The notes: a model not told the origin generated them from the letters alone. DNA of 18,351 bases from Ramlibacter sp. (GCA_014376915.1 JACMQP010000119.1:1-18351); one strand, 5' to 3'. Counted from the stretch's first letter, positions 1-7,279 are shown. Program-made: numbers and translations.

Positions 1-1082
1 CGGTAGCGCTCGCCGAGCCAGATGGTGTGGTGGGCCACGTCCGGATAGGTCTTGCGCGTACCGAAGTACAGGACGAACAAGCCCATCGAGTAACTCGCCG
101 CGGCAAGCTTGAGCCGCGACGACCAGGCTTGTTTGGCTTTCGGGATCATTGATGTGTACAGGTGCGTGGCATCGGCATTCGAGACCACCAGGTCGGCCGC
201 CAACACACGACCATCAGTCAGCTCGACCCCAGTGGCGACCCCGCGCTCGATGCGGATGCGCTCCACGGTGCGGCCGAGCTGCACGGCCACACCGCGGCGC
301 TCCATCAAAGCGCCGAGTGCGCGCGTGATCGCTCCTGTTCCGCCCATGGCGAAGAAAACGCCGTGAGCCCGCTCGAGATAGTGGATCAATCCGTAGATGC
401 TGGTCGTGTCGAAGGGATTGCCTCCCACCAACAAAGGCTGGATCGAGAAGGCCTGACGCAGCTTGTCGTTCTTCAAAAAGGTTTTCACCAGGCCCCATAC
501 GGTGCGATCGCAACGCAGGCGAACCAGGCTGGGAATCACCCGCAACATGGTGCGCAGGCGGTCAAACGGCTTGTCCGACAGCCGCGTGAAGCCGATCTCG
601 AAAATGCGCCTGGAGTGCTCCAGCAGCCGCAAATAGCCGTCTCGGTCTTCGGGCGAGATGCGCTCTATTTCGGCAAGTGTTTCATCCAGCGTGCCGCCGT
701 AGTCGAAGTGGTCGCCGTCAGCAAAACGAAAACGGTACCAGGGCTTAAGAGGCACCAGCTCGACATGGTCGGAAAAGCGTTCGCCAAACAGTGCGAAAAG
801 TTCGTCAAAAAGAAACGGCGCCGTGATCACGGTTGGTCCCGCATCATGACGAAAACCGTCGCGTTCGAACACTTGTGCGCGGCCGCCGAGCTGGTGGCAA
901 CGATCGATCAGGGTGACCCGGTAGCCCTTGGCCCGCAAGCGCAACGCCGCCGCCACACCGCCGAAACCAGCGCCGACAACGACTGCATGGGGCGCAGCCG
1001 CCACCAAGCGGGTTGTTGATGCTGGGTGGCGGGCGCGCGACTCAGGGCCCCGGATGCGGGCGCGTGCGTATTCGGCACTCAT
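1..1082 (-). CDS. crtI: Phytoene desaturase CrtI, C-terminus cut off by the window edge
   Basis: FAD-dependent desaturase of carotenoid synthesis, converting phytoene towards lycopene, the precursor of beta-carotene and retinal. The frame is open from an ATG at 1082 to base 3, giving about 360 residues of a protein usually near 500. Near residue 37 there is a dinucleotide-binding start (VVVGAGFGGVAAALRL), followed by LIDRCHQLGGRAQVFE and FRHDAGPTVIT, the classic CrtI N-terminal signature. Further on come GGNPFDTTSIY, FFAMGGTGAI and, at the edge, YPDVAHHTIWLGERY, also typical of CrtI. A GGAAAG sequence seven bases before the ATG supports the start. The gene begins 69 bases after the rhodopsin stop on the same strand, so the two are probably cotranscribed; its product would feed retinal synthesis if crtB, crtY and blh lie beyond the edge. 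A related CrtN- or CrtD-type desaturase is less likely but not excluded. Confidence 0.9.
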   Translation of the reverse strand, partial: MSAEYARARIRGPESRARHPASTTRLVAAAPHAVVVGAGFGGVAAALRLRAKGYRVTLIDRCHQLGGRAQVFERDGFRHDAGPTVITAPFLFDELFALFGERFSDHVELVPLKPWYRFRFADGDHFDYGGTLDETLAEIERISPEDRDGYLRLLEHSRRIFEIGFTRLSDKPFDRLRTMLRVIPSLVRLRCDRTVWGLVKTFLKNDKLRQAFSIQPLLVGGNPFDTTSIYGLIHYLERAHGVFFAMGGTGAITRALGALMERRGVAVQLGRTVERIRIERGVATGVELTDGRVLAADLVVSNADATHLYTSMIPKAKQAWSSRLKLAAASYSMGLFVLYFGTRKTYPDVAHHTIWLGERY

Positions 1083-1151
1083 GCTGACTTTCCAATGAAA
1101 GACACATTCCAGTCACGGTCGGCGAGGCACGCGGGGCCGTCGCCAAAACGC

Positions 1152-1904
1152 TCACCTTGCGGCTGTTTCGACCTCGGACTTGCGCGCAGCGATCATGAAG
1201 ATCAGGACACCAAACACGGCCTTCGCAACAACGTCTGCAATCGTGTAGCCGACCTGCACCGCGATGGTCGCTGCACTACCTGTGAACCCGATCATCGGGA
1301 ACACGAACACCAGCGGGTAGAACATCCAGGACACCACAGTCAGCCAGCGAGCCGCGCTGATCAGCCCCCGCGCACCTTCGGGCTGCGAAGCGATCGAAAT
1401 CTTCAAACCAATGAAAAGGTCGTAGAGGATGATAACGAACGGGATCATCGCGAGAGCCCACCACAGCCAGCGCGTGCCGAGATCAGACGAAATCTCGCCG
1501 GGGTAGCCAAGCACCACCATCAGGGCCGCGAGCAGGCCGAGCTTCGTTGCTTTGGCGCGCGTTTCAGCGCCTGAAAGACGCATCACGAGAATCAGCTCCA
1601 CCAGCAACAACGGCACCGTCAAAAGCCAGTCGACGTAACGATACGCGTCGTTGAACGCGCTGGCGGTGGGCTTCATCACGCCGTCGACCAGGGCGTAGGC
1701 CCCTTCCCAGCTATTGAAAATTCGAAGGTAGTGGTAGAAGGCGATCAGCGTCACGAGACCGGTGATGGTGAGCGCCGTTCGATAGGGCGGCGCCACCTGG
1801 GAACGCGACAAGAAAAAGAAGACGGAGGCCGCACCCATCACGGCAATCGTGAAGGAGAACGCGTTGTAGACAAGGCTGAATTGCCCGAGGGTGATCGAGT
1901 CCAT
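1152..1904 (-). CDS. Proton-pumping microbial rhodopsin (proteorhodopsin/xanthorhodopsin type)
   Basis: Retinal-binding seven-helix membrane protein, expected to pump protons outward in light. From the ATG at 1904 it has 250 residues, the usual size. Visible key residues: His58 (FYHYLRI), Asp92 as proton acceptor, Thr96 and Glu103 as proton donor (YVDWLLTVPLLLVEL), and Lys228 for the retinal Schiff base (IADVVAKAVFG). Leu100 sits at the proteorhodopsin colour-tuning position, suggesting green absorption. The sequence is closest to xanthorhodopsin in the GYPGEIS and VGYTIADV regions, but Trp149 replaces the Gly that opens the carotenoid pocket there. The frame is open 55 codons further upstream to 2069, but that stretch is AT-rich and unlike any rhodopsin N-terminus, while MDSITLGQFSLVYNAFSF matches the family start. 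No clear Shine-Dalgarno sequence precedes the ATG. crtI follows after 69 bases. Confidence 0.95.
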   Translation of the reverse strand: MDSITLGQFSLVYNAFSFTIAVMGAASVFFFLSRSQVAPPYRTALTITGLVTLIAFYHYLRIFNSWEGAYALVDGVMKPTASAFNDAYRYVDWLLTVPLLLVELILVMRLSGAETRAKATKLGLLAALMVVLGYPGEISSDLGTRWLWWALAMIPFVIILYDLFIGLKISIASQPEGARGLISAARWLTVVSWMFYPLVFVFPMIGFTGSAATIAVQVGYTIADVVAKAVFGVLIFMIAARKSEVETAAR

Positions 1905-2084
1905 GGCGGCAGAGTTCAAGTGGAGGGAGTTGAAGGATAGATCTTGAATATGTTTTGTATAAGTAAAGGCTCTACAATCCCACTTTGCCAACAGGGCCGA
2001 TGCGTCCGTTGGCTTCTTCGTCGTTGTCGGAGCAGCGGGAGTGGCAGCAATTGAATAATGCGCAGTCACAAACGTGAGGTTTTC
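1905..2084. promoter_or_regulatory. Divergent promoter region between the rhodopsin and DUF4149 genes
   Basis: This 180-base interval separates two divergent starts. The half next to the rhodopsin gene (about 1930-1980) is clearly AT-rich compared with its surroundings, as expected of a promoter. Reading the minus strand, TTGTAG (1977-1972) and CATATT (1952-1947) could be -35 and -10 elements with a long 19-base spacer. The DUF4149 side has a good ribosome binding site (GTGAGG) just before 2085. Promoter assignments are inference only. Confidence 0.5.
1941..1977 (-). promoter_or_regulatory. Possible MerR/CarH/LitR-like operator upstream of the rhodopsin gene
   Basis: On the minus strand, TTGTAGAG (1977-1970) and TTATACAA (1962-1955) form an imperfect inverted repeat around seven bases; both arms read nTnTACAA outward. 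A second half-site-like element, ATATTCAA (1951-1944), follows the TTATACAA element with an exact 11-base period. As I recall it, light-responsive B12-binding MerR-family repressors (CarH/LitR) use nTnTACAn-like half-sites at 11-base spacing. The sequence shows only the repeats; the identity of a regulator is inference, and no regulator gene is in the window. Confidence 0.35.
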
Positions 2085-2477
2085 ATGGCCCTGTCTGTTG
2101 CAGTCTTGATCACGGCGCTGCTCTTTGGCGGCATGACGCTTTACTCATTTGCCTTTGCAGCGTTTTTGTTCAAGGTGCTGCCGGCCGAGACAGCGGGCTT
2201 GGCATTGCGCCGGGCGTTCCCGCCTTTCTATGTGTTCGTGATCGTCACGGCGGCTGTGGCGTCAGCATTTCTTTGGCCGCACGACCGGTTGGCGAGTGTG
2301 CTCATGGCTATCGTGGCGATCACCACGGTGCCGGCCAGGCAGACGCTGATGCCCGCCATCAATCGTGCAACCGACAGTGGGCAGCGAAGACACTTCAAAT
2401 GGCTGCACGGTCTTTCGGTGATGATCACCCTGGCCCATATTGCTGCAGCGGGCTTCGTCCTCGTGAGATTGGTCTGA
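2085..2477 (+). CDS. DUF4149 / TMEM205-like small membrane protein
   Basis: A 130-residue, very hydrophobic protein with about four predicted membrane segments (near residues 3-30, 45-65, 70-90 and 108-128) and a short polar loop with RATDSGQRRHFKWLHGLSV before the last helix. That pattern (Asn/Arg-rich loop, then a xxLHxLSV helix) resembles DUF4149/TMEM205 proteins, whose function is not settled. The ATG at 2085 is preferred over the one at 2058 because GTGAGG precedes it at the right distance and the hydrophobic segment starts at once. The gene is divergent from the rhodopsin gene and shares its upstream region, so joint regulation is possible. A role in membrane or pigment physiology would be guesswork. 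The family call rests on recall of the pattern. Confidence 0.7.
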   Translation: MALSVAVLITALLFGGMTLYSFAFAAFLFKVLPAETAGLALRRAFPPFYVFVIVTAAVASAFLWPHDRLASVLMAIVAITTVPARQTLMPAINRATDSGQRRHFKWLHGLSVMITLAHIAAAGFVLVRLV

Positions 2478-2559
2478 CTTGAGGTGATCGGCTGTCTCGC
2501 GCAAGAAGGCTTTGCGTTTGTCGACAGGTGCCACCACTGCGAGCAGCGGAAGCACGTCG

Positions 2560-2790
2560 TCGTGGCGGCACACACCCACCACCCGCGTCCCGCGGGCGGC
2601 CAGGGGCTCGCACAGCAGACCGGCGCCGCAACCGGTGTCGGCCGCTTGCAGGCCCGTCCCAGCCGCAACTTGTTGAGGATATGAAGAGGGCGCAGCAGCC
2701 CGCGCTGTTCCACCAAATCGCGGCCAGCCGGTTGAAGCTTTCGACTGCGTCACTGCGGATGGTGCTGGGCAGGACCGTCGAGTTCCTGTC
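2560..2790 (-). pseudogene. Decayed UbiG-like O-methyltransferase remnant
   Basis: Minus-strand fragments in three successive frames match the N-terminal third of UbiG, the ubiquinone O-methyltransferase. Frame one (from 2751) reads DAVESFNRLAAIWWNSAG; frame two reads GLLRPLHILNKLRL; frame three reads GLQAADTGCGAGLLCEPLAARG, a SAM-binding motif I. E. coli UbiG has the same order: F, WW, G, PLH, N, LRL, then a GCGGGxL motif. Beyond about 2565 the similarity fades, and the remnant runs into the 3' end of the convergent DUF4149 gene, so most of the methyltransferase is missing. At least two frameshifts plus truncation make a functional product very unlikely. It follows the COQ7-like remnant in the same orientation, suggesting a former two-gene quinone unit. 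Confidence 0.7.
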
Positions 2791-2802
2791 GGTGGCTATG
2801 CT

Positions 2803-3285
2803 TTAAACGCGGCGCCAGGTCTTCACGGCCGCGCGAGAACCCCCGCGACTGGTCAGACCCATACGCGCAACGCCACCGAAGGCGGCTTCCCACCCGGCGC
2901 AAAGAGCCTGGCGGTGTCATCGCGATGCGCGATTTCGTCACCGCGACAGGCTTGCAACAGCGCTCGCAGCGCCTGCAATCGCGGGTGATTGCGGCCCGAG
3001 TCGTCCCCGGTCGATCGACTCGATCGACTTGGCCTCCTGTTGGTTGACGAAGGCCTCGACGGCGTTGATGGTCGCGTACACCGCCCGCGGCCCGACCAAT
3101 GCGCGCCGCGCGCCGGCCAGCCAGCAGGGGCTCGATCTGGGCCAAGCGACCTGCCTCGGTGGCGAGATGCTCATGGGCAAAGTGGCGCACGCCAGCGTCA
3201 CCTTTGATGGAAAGAACGCTGCGGTAGGTCATCACGGCACAGCGCGCGCTGGCGTGATCGATGCGCAGGTCGGGGGGTTTTGTTG
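2803..3285 (-). pseudogene. Decayed COQ7-like di-iron hydroxylase
   Basis: COQ7-family proteins are ferritin-like di-iron monooxygenases that hydroxylate demethoxyubiquinone. Pieces appear in order across three frames: DLRIDHASARCAVMTYRSVL and HEHLATEAGRLAQIEPLL (from 3271); GPRAVYATINAVEAFVNQQ (to about 3030); LQALRALLQACRGDEIAHRDDTARLF (to a TGA at 2855); and a last piece GSRAAVKTWRRV ending at TAA 2803-2805. The order matches COQ7: RVDHAGE, ExxH, a central Glu helix, and DExxH. At least three frameshifts are needed. A block of roughly 20 residues seems lost before GPRAVY, and the first iron-ligand Glu and the first ExxH His are not conserved. A 9-base tandem duplication (3011-3028) lies inside it. 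No intact start was found. Sequencing error alone is unlikely given the ligand losses. Confidence 0.75.
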
Positions 3286-3294
3286 AAACCGCAC

Positions 3295-3314
3295 GGGACG
3301 CCGCGGGGCGTCCC
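3295..3314 (-). terminator. GC-rich hairpin after icd
   Basis: A perfect 8-base-pair stem (GGGACGCC / GGCGTCCC) with a four-base loop begins ten bases beyond the icd stop. The run of T expected after an intrinsic terminator is weak: GTGCGGTTT on the minus strand. It may end icd transcription and mark the boundary between core genes and the decayed region. Confidence 0.5.
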
Positions 3315-3323
3315 GGAACCGTG

Positions 3324-4577
3324 TCACATATGGTCGATCATCACCTGGCCGAAACCGGAGCAGCTGACCTGGGTGGCGCCGTCCATCAGGCGGGCGAAGT
3401 CATAGGTGACCTTCTTGCTCAGGATGGATTTTTCAAGCGAACTGATGATCAGGTCGGCCGCTTCGGTCCAGCCCATGTGGCGCAGCATCATCTCGGCCGA
3501 AAGGATCTCGGACCCCGGGTTGACGTAGTCCTTGCCGGCGTACTTGGGCGCCGTGCCGTGCGTGGCTTCGAACATGGCGATGGTGTCGCTCAGGTTGGCG
3601 CCGGGAGCGATCCCGATGCCGCCGACCTGGGCCGCCAGCGCGTCGGAGATGTAGTCGCCGTTCAGGTTAAGCGTGGCGACCACGCTGTATTCGGCCGGGC
3701 GCAGCAGGATCTGCTGGAGGAAGGCGTCGGCGATCACGTCCTTGACCACGATGTCCTTGCCGGTCTTGGGATTCTTGAACTTCATCCACGGGCCGCCGTC
3801 GATCTCCACCGCGCCGAATTCCTTCTTCGCCAGGCCGTAGGACCAGTCACGGAAGCCGCCTTCGGTGAACTTCATGATGTTGCCCTTGTGCACGATGGTC
3901 ACGCTGGGCTTGTCGTTGATGATCGCGTACTGGATCGCCTTGCGCACCAGCCGCTCGGTACCTTCACGCGAAACTGGCTTGATGCCGATGCCCGAGGTGT
4001 CGGGAAAGCGGATCTTCGTGACGCCCATCTCGTCCTGCAGGAACTTGATCAGCTTCTTCGCCTTGTCCGACTCGGCCTCGAACTCGATGCCGGCGTAGAT
4101 GTCTTCGGAGTTCTCGCGGAAGATCACCATGTTGGTCTTGTGGGGCTCCTTGACCGGGCTGGGCACGCCTTCGAAGTACTGGATCGGGCGCAGGCAGACG
4201 TACAGGTCCAGCTCCTGGCGCAAAGCCACGTTCAGCGAGCGGATGCCGCCGCCGACCGGGGTCGTGAGCGGACCCTTGATCGAGACCACGTAGTCGCGCA
4301 CGGCGCTCAGGGTTTCTTCCGGCATCCAGACGTCGGGACCGTAGATCTTGGTCGACTTCTCGCCGGCATAGACCTCCATCCACTGAATCTTCTTCTTGCC
4401 GCCGTACGCCTTGGCCACGGCCGCGTCCACCACCTTGATCATCACGGGCGTGATGTCCAGCCCGGTGCCGTCGCCTTCGATGAACGGGATGATCGGCTGG
4501 TCCGGCACGTTCAGGGACATGTCGGCGTTGACGGTGATCTTCTGGCCTTGGGCGGGCACCTTGATGTGCTGGTACAT
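3324..4577 (-). CDS. icd: NADP-dependent isocitrate dehydrogenase
   Basis: TCA-cycle enzyme converting isocitrate to 2-oxoglutarate and CO2 with reduction of NADP. It has 417 residues, the usual length for the E. coli-type family (416). Substrate-binding residues are visible in [17 protein letters not shown] (Ser114, the equivalent of the phosphorylated Ser113 of E. coli, plus the Arg residues around it) and [12 protein letters not shown]. Metal-binding Asp residues lie in [20 protein letters not shown] keeps the Lys-Tyr pair associated with NADP preference. The start is set at MYQHIK because GGAGAAG lies about eight bases upstream; the frame stays open for another 68 codons, but that part is low-complexity and lacks family similarity. 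It is divergent from the DUF192 gene across 242 bases in which I see no further gene. The C-terminus is complete. Confidence 0.97.
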   Translation of the reverse strand: MYQHIKVPAQGQKITVNADMSLNVPDQPIIPFIEGDGTGLDITPVMIKVVDAAVAKAYGGKKKIQWMEVYAGEKSTKIYGPDVWMPEETLSAVRDYVVSIKGPLTTPVGGGIRSLNVALRQELDLYVCLRPIQYFEGVPSPVKEPHKTNMVIFRENSEDIYAGIEFEAESDKAKKLIKFLQDEMGVTKIRFPDTSGIGIKPVSREGTERLVRKAIQYAIINDKPSVTIVHKGNIMKFTEGGFRDWSYGLAKKEFGAVEIDGGPWMKFKNPKTGKDIVVKDVIADAFLQQILLRPAEYSVVATLNLNGDYISDALAAQVGGIGIAPGANLSDTIAMFEATHGTAPKYAGKDYVNPGSEILSAEMMLRHMGWTEAADLIISSLEKSILSKKVTYDFARLMDGATQVSCSGFGQVMIDHM

Positions 4578-4819
4578 GGGGGAATCTTCTCCGGGATGAA
4601 AGGATTTGGCGCCAGGCAGCGCGCTCGCGCAGCCAAGCCGATCGATTCTACGGCGATTCAGATTGGCTCTCCGCGCGGCTGGACCAGCACCTGGGCAAAC
4701 GGAGCCGCCCCCGTCAACGGCGGCTGACGCATCCGCCGCCCGAGCGCAAGCAAAGGCCGAAAGGAAGACCGTGCCTTGCAATGTCCGCTGCCCGCCGGCA
4801 TTTTTTTGGAGCAGTCACA

Positions 4820-5284
4820 ATGTCAGCGATGAAAAGCACCCTGCGCCTCCTGCTCGCCGTGGCCACCGCGGCAGTCCTGAACACCGCCCACGCCGACGAA
4901 CCGCAGCTGAATCTGCCGCGGGTGAAGATGTCCGCCGGCATGCACCAGATCGACGCCCAGGTCGCCCAGACCAGCGAGCAGCGCATGACCGGGCTGATGC
5001 ACCGCAAGGAGATGCCCCAGCACGAGGGCATGCTGTTCGCCTTCGACCAGCCCACGGTCCAGTGCTTCTGGATGAAGAACACGCTGCTGCCGCTGACAGC
5101 GGCCTTTGTGGCCGACGATGGCACCATCGTCAATCTGGTGGACATGAAGCCTCAGACCCTTGACTCGCACTGCTCGCTGAAGCCGGTGCGCTACGTGCTG
5201 GAGATGAACCTGGGCTGGTTCGCGAAAAAGGGCATCAAGGCGGGTATGAAGCTGGCCGGCCAGCCGTTCGAGCCGGCCCGCTGA
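4820..5284 (+). CDS. Secreted DUF192 family protein
   Basis: A 154-residue protein with an N-terminal signal peptide (MSAMKSTLRLLLAVATAAVLNTAHA, cleavage probably after AHA) followed by a single DUF192 domain. Typical motifs are RMTGLMHRKEMPQHEGMLF, CFWMKNTLLPLTAAFVADDG and VRYVLEMNLGWFAKKGIKAG. The family's biochemical role is not known; it is usually exported and often lies next to housekeeping genes. GGAG eight bases before 4820 supports this start; an ATG at 4781 in the same frame would add 13 residues ahead of the signal peptide and has no ribosome binding site. A strong shared terminator follows the stop. Confidence 0.9.
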   Translation: MSAMKSTLRLLLAVATAAVLNTAHADEPQLNLPRVKMSAGMHQIDAQVAQTSEQRMTGLMHRKEMPQHEGMLFAFDQPTVQCFWMKNTLLPLTAAFVADDGTIVNLVDMKPQTLDSHCSLKPVRYVLEMNLGWFAKKGIKAGMKLAGQPFEPAR

Positions 5285-5303
5285 CCGGCCACCGTTCTGC
5301 ATG

Positions 5304-5332
5304 AAAAAAGCCGGCCCGAGGGCCGGCTTTTT
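5304..5332. terminator. Bidirectional intrinsic terminator
   Basis: An 8-base-pair GC stem (GCCGGCCC at 5310-5317 with GGGCCGGC at 5320-5327) is flanked by six A on the left and five T on the right, so it can work on both strands. It lies between the convergent DUF192 gene and sodB. Confidence 0.92.
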
Positions 5333-5349
5333 CGGCTCCGCGTCGCGGA

Positions 5350-5931
5350 TCAGCCGAAATTCTTCTGCGCGAAGTCCCAGTTCACCAGCTTGTCGAGATA
5401 GGTCTCGACGAACTTCGGACGCAGGTTGCGGTAGTCGATGTAGTAGGCATGCTCCCAGACGTCGACGGTCATCAGAGCCTTGTCGGCGGTGGTCAGCGGC
5501 GTGCCGGCGGCGCCGGTGTTGACGATATCCACGCTGCCGTCCGGCTTCTTCACCAGCCAGGTCCAGCCGGAGCCGAAGTTGCCGACCGCGGACTTGACGA
5601 AGGCTTCTTTAAATGCGGCGTAGCTCCCCCACTTTTTGCTGACCGCATCGGCGAGCGCGCCTTTGGGTTCGCCGCCGCCGGCCGGCTTCATGCAGTTCCA
5701 GAAGAAGGTGTGGTTCCAGACCTGGGCCGAGTTGTTGTAGATGCCGCCGGAGGATTTCTTGATGATCTCCTCCAGGGTCATGTTCTCGAACTCCGTGCCC
5801 TTCTGCAGGGTGTTGAGGTTCACGACATAGGCGTTGTGGTGCTTGTCGTGGTGGTACTCGAGGGTTTCCTTCGAGTAGTGCGGAGCCAGCGAATCGTACG
5901 GGTACGACAGCGGGGGCAGGATGTGTTCCAT
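5350..5931 (-). CDS. sodB: Iron superoxide dismutase
   Basis: Cytoplasmic enzyme that converts superoxide to oxygen and hydrogen peroxide. It has 193 residues, the normal length. Metal ligands His27, His74, Asp157 and His161 are all visible (YHHDKHH, WNHTFFW, DVWEHAYYIDYRN). Gln70 in NNSAQVWNH sits at the position typical of the iron rather than the manganese form, and FGSGWTWLV also fits FeSOD. GAGGAA seven bases before the ATG supports the start. It lies 46 bases downstream of xseA on the same strand, so an xseA-sodB transcript is likely, ending at the bidirectional terminator. Confidence 0.97.
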   Translation of the reverse strand: MEHILPPLSYPYDSLAPHYSKETLEYHHDKHHNAYVVNLNTLQKGTEFENMTLEEIIKKSSGGIYNNSAQVWNHTFFWNCMKPAGGGEPKGALADAVSKKWGSYAAFKEAFVKSAVGNFGSGWTWLVKKPDGSVDIVNTGAAGTPLTTADKALMTVDVWEHAYYIDYRNLRPKFVETYLDKLVNWDFAQKNFG

Positions 5932-5977
5932 GGTCTTGTTCCTCGGTTGTGGCTTTGCAGGGGATTGATTCTAGGGA

Positions 5978-7279
5978 CTAAATCAGGCGGCGAGGCGCGA
6001 CAGTGAGATCAATCTCGCCATCGGCAAGGGTCGCGCGCACCGCCTGGCCCGTGCGGGTCTGGGAGGCGCTTGAAATGGCAGAGCCATCGAGGTCGGTGAG
6101 CAGCGCATAGCCGCGCTGCAGCACCAGTCTGGGATCCAGCAACTCCAGCCGCATGCCCTGCCGCTCCAGGCTGTCGGAGGTGCGGCGCAGCCGGTTGGCG
6201 AAGGCAGCCGACAGTGCGGCCTGGGCCGCCGGCACCGAGGCCTGCGCGGCCTGCAGCCGCATCGCCACCGCGTAGCGCAACCGGTGCGCGGCACCGGCGA
6301 TGCGCAGCTGCTGGGCGCTCAGCCGCGCCGACGGCCGGCCCAGCCGCGTCGCAGCGACGTCGATGCGCTGGCCCTCCAGGTCGAGCCGGCGCCCGGCCAC
6401 CGAGCGCAGCTGCTGCTGCGCCTGGTCGAGTTCTGCCAGCCATTCGGAGCGCGCCGTGGCAGCCAGTTCGGCGGCGGCCGTTGGCGTCGGGGCACGCAGG
6501 TCGGCGACGAAATCGGCGATGGTGAAGTCGGTTTCGTGGCCGATGCCGCTCACCAGCGGCACCGGGCTGCGGGCGATGGCGCGGGCCAGATGCTCGTCGT
6601 TGAAGGCCCAGAGGTCCTCGATCGAGCCGCCGCCGCGCACCAGCAGGATCACGTCGATGGTTCCCGACGCCGCCAGCCGGTACAGGCCCTCGAGCGCCTT
6701 CACCAGGTCGGCCGGCGCCTGGCTACCCTGCACTGCCGCCGGCGCCAGCACTACCGGGATGTGCGGCACGCGCCGCGTCAGACAGGTCACCACATCGTGC
6801 AGCGCCGCCGCGCCCAGCGAAGTGACCAGCCCGATGCCGCGGGGCAGCGCCGGCAGCAGCCGCTTGCGGGCACCATCGAACAGCCCCTCGGCCTGCAGCC
6901 TGGCCTTGAGGCGCAGGAACTGTTCGAACAGGGCTCCCAGCCCGGCGCGGGTCAGGCTTTCCACGATCAGCTGAAGGTCGCCACGCGGGCCGTAGACGTC
7001 CAGCCGGCCGAGCACTTCGACGCTGTCGCCATCGCGCGGGCTGAAGTCCAGCAGGCCGGCGGCTCGCTTGAACATGGCGCAGCGGATCTGGCCATCCCCA
7101 TCCTTCAACGAGAAGTAGCAATGCCCGCTGGCAGCGCGCGAAAAGCCCAAAACCTCGCCGCGCACGGCCACCGGATTGAACCTCGCATCGAGGGCATCAG
7201 CGATGGCGCGGCACAGCGCGCCGACTTGCCAGATCCGCGGCCCCGCCGCTGCCACCGGGGTGCTGGCCATCAATGGCAC
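5978..7279 (-). CDS. xseA: Exodeoxyribonuclease VII large subunit
   Basis: Catalytic subunit of exonuclease VII, which degrades single-stranded DNA from both ends and acts in repair. It has 433 residues against 456 in E. coli. The N-terminal OB fold is seen in PRIWQVGALCRAIADAL and SGHCYFSLKDGDGQIRCAMF. The catalytic-domain signatures are LVRGGGSIEDLWAFNDE and GIGHETDFTIADFVADLRAP. An Ala/Arg-rich helical region follows, as in the family, and the C-terminus is intact. The start is uncertain between a GTG at 7279, five bases after GGGAAA, and an ATG at 7270. The small subunit gene xseB is not nearby, which is common in this group. Confidence 0.95.
   Translation of the reverse strand: MPLMASTPVAAAGPRIWQVGALCRAIADALDARFNPVAVRGEVLGFSRAASGHCYFSLKDGDGQIRCAMFKRAAGLLDFSPRDGDSVEVLGRLDVYGPRGDLQLIVESLTRAGLGALFEQFLRLKARLQAEGLFDGARKRLLPALPRGIGLVTSLGAAALHDVVTCLTRRVPHIPVVLAPAAVQGSQAPADLVKALEGLYRLAASGTIDVILLVRGGGSIEDLWAFNDEHLARAIARSPVPLVSGIGHETDFTIADFVADLRAPTPTAAAELAATARSEWLAELDQAQQQLRSVAGRRLDLEGQRIDVAATRLGRPSARLSAQQLRIAGAAHRLRYAVAMRLQAAQASVPAAQAALSAAFANRLRRTSDSLERQGMRLELLDPRLVLQRGYALLTDLDGSAISSASQTRTGQAVRATLADGEIDLTVAPRRLI

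Noticed and set aside
1905..2069. N-terminal extension of the rhodopsin frame by 55 codons to 2069
   Set aside because: The stretch is AT-rich, has promoter-like and operator-like repeats, and does not resemble any rhodopsin N-terminus. The start at 1904 gives the family's usual opening and length.
1060..2084. CrtJ/PpsR sites (TGT-N12-ACA) near crtI and the rhodopsin gene
   Set aside because: I looked for this spacing; the closest pairs have 14 or 15 bases between TGT/TGA and ACA, so there is no true match.
3261..4727. A 488-codon open frame on the plus strand opposite icd
   Set aside because: It mirrors a well-supported icd gene and is rich in His/Asp/Arg/Gly as expected of an antisense frame in GC-rich DNA. 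It has no recognisable motif.
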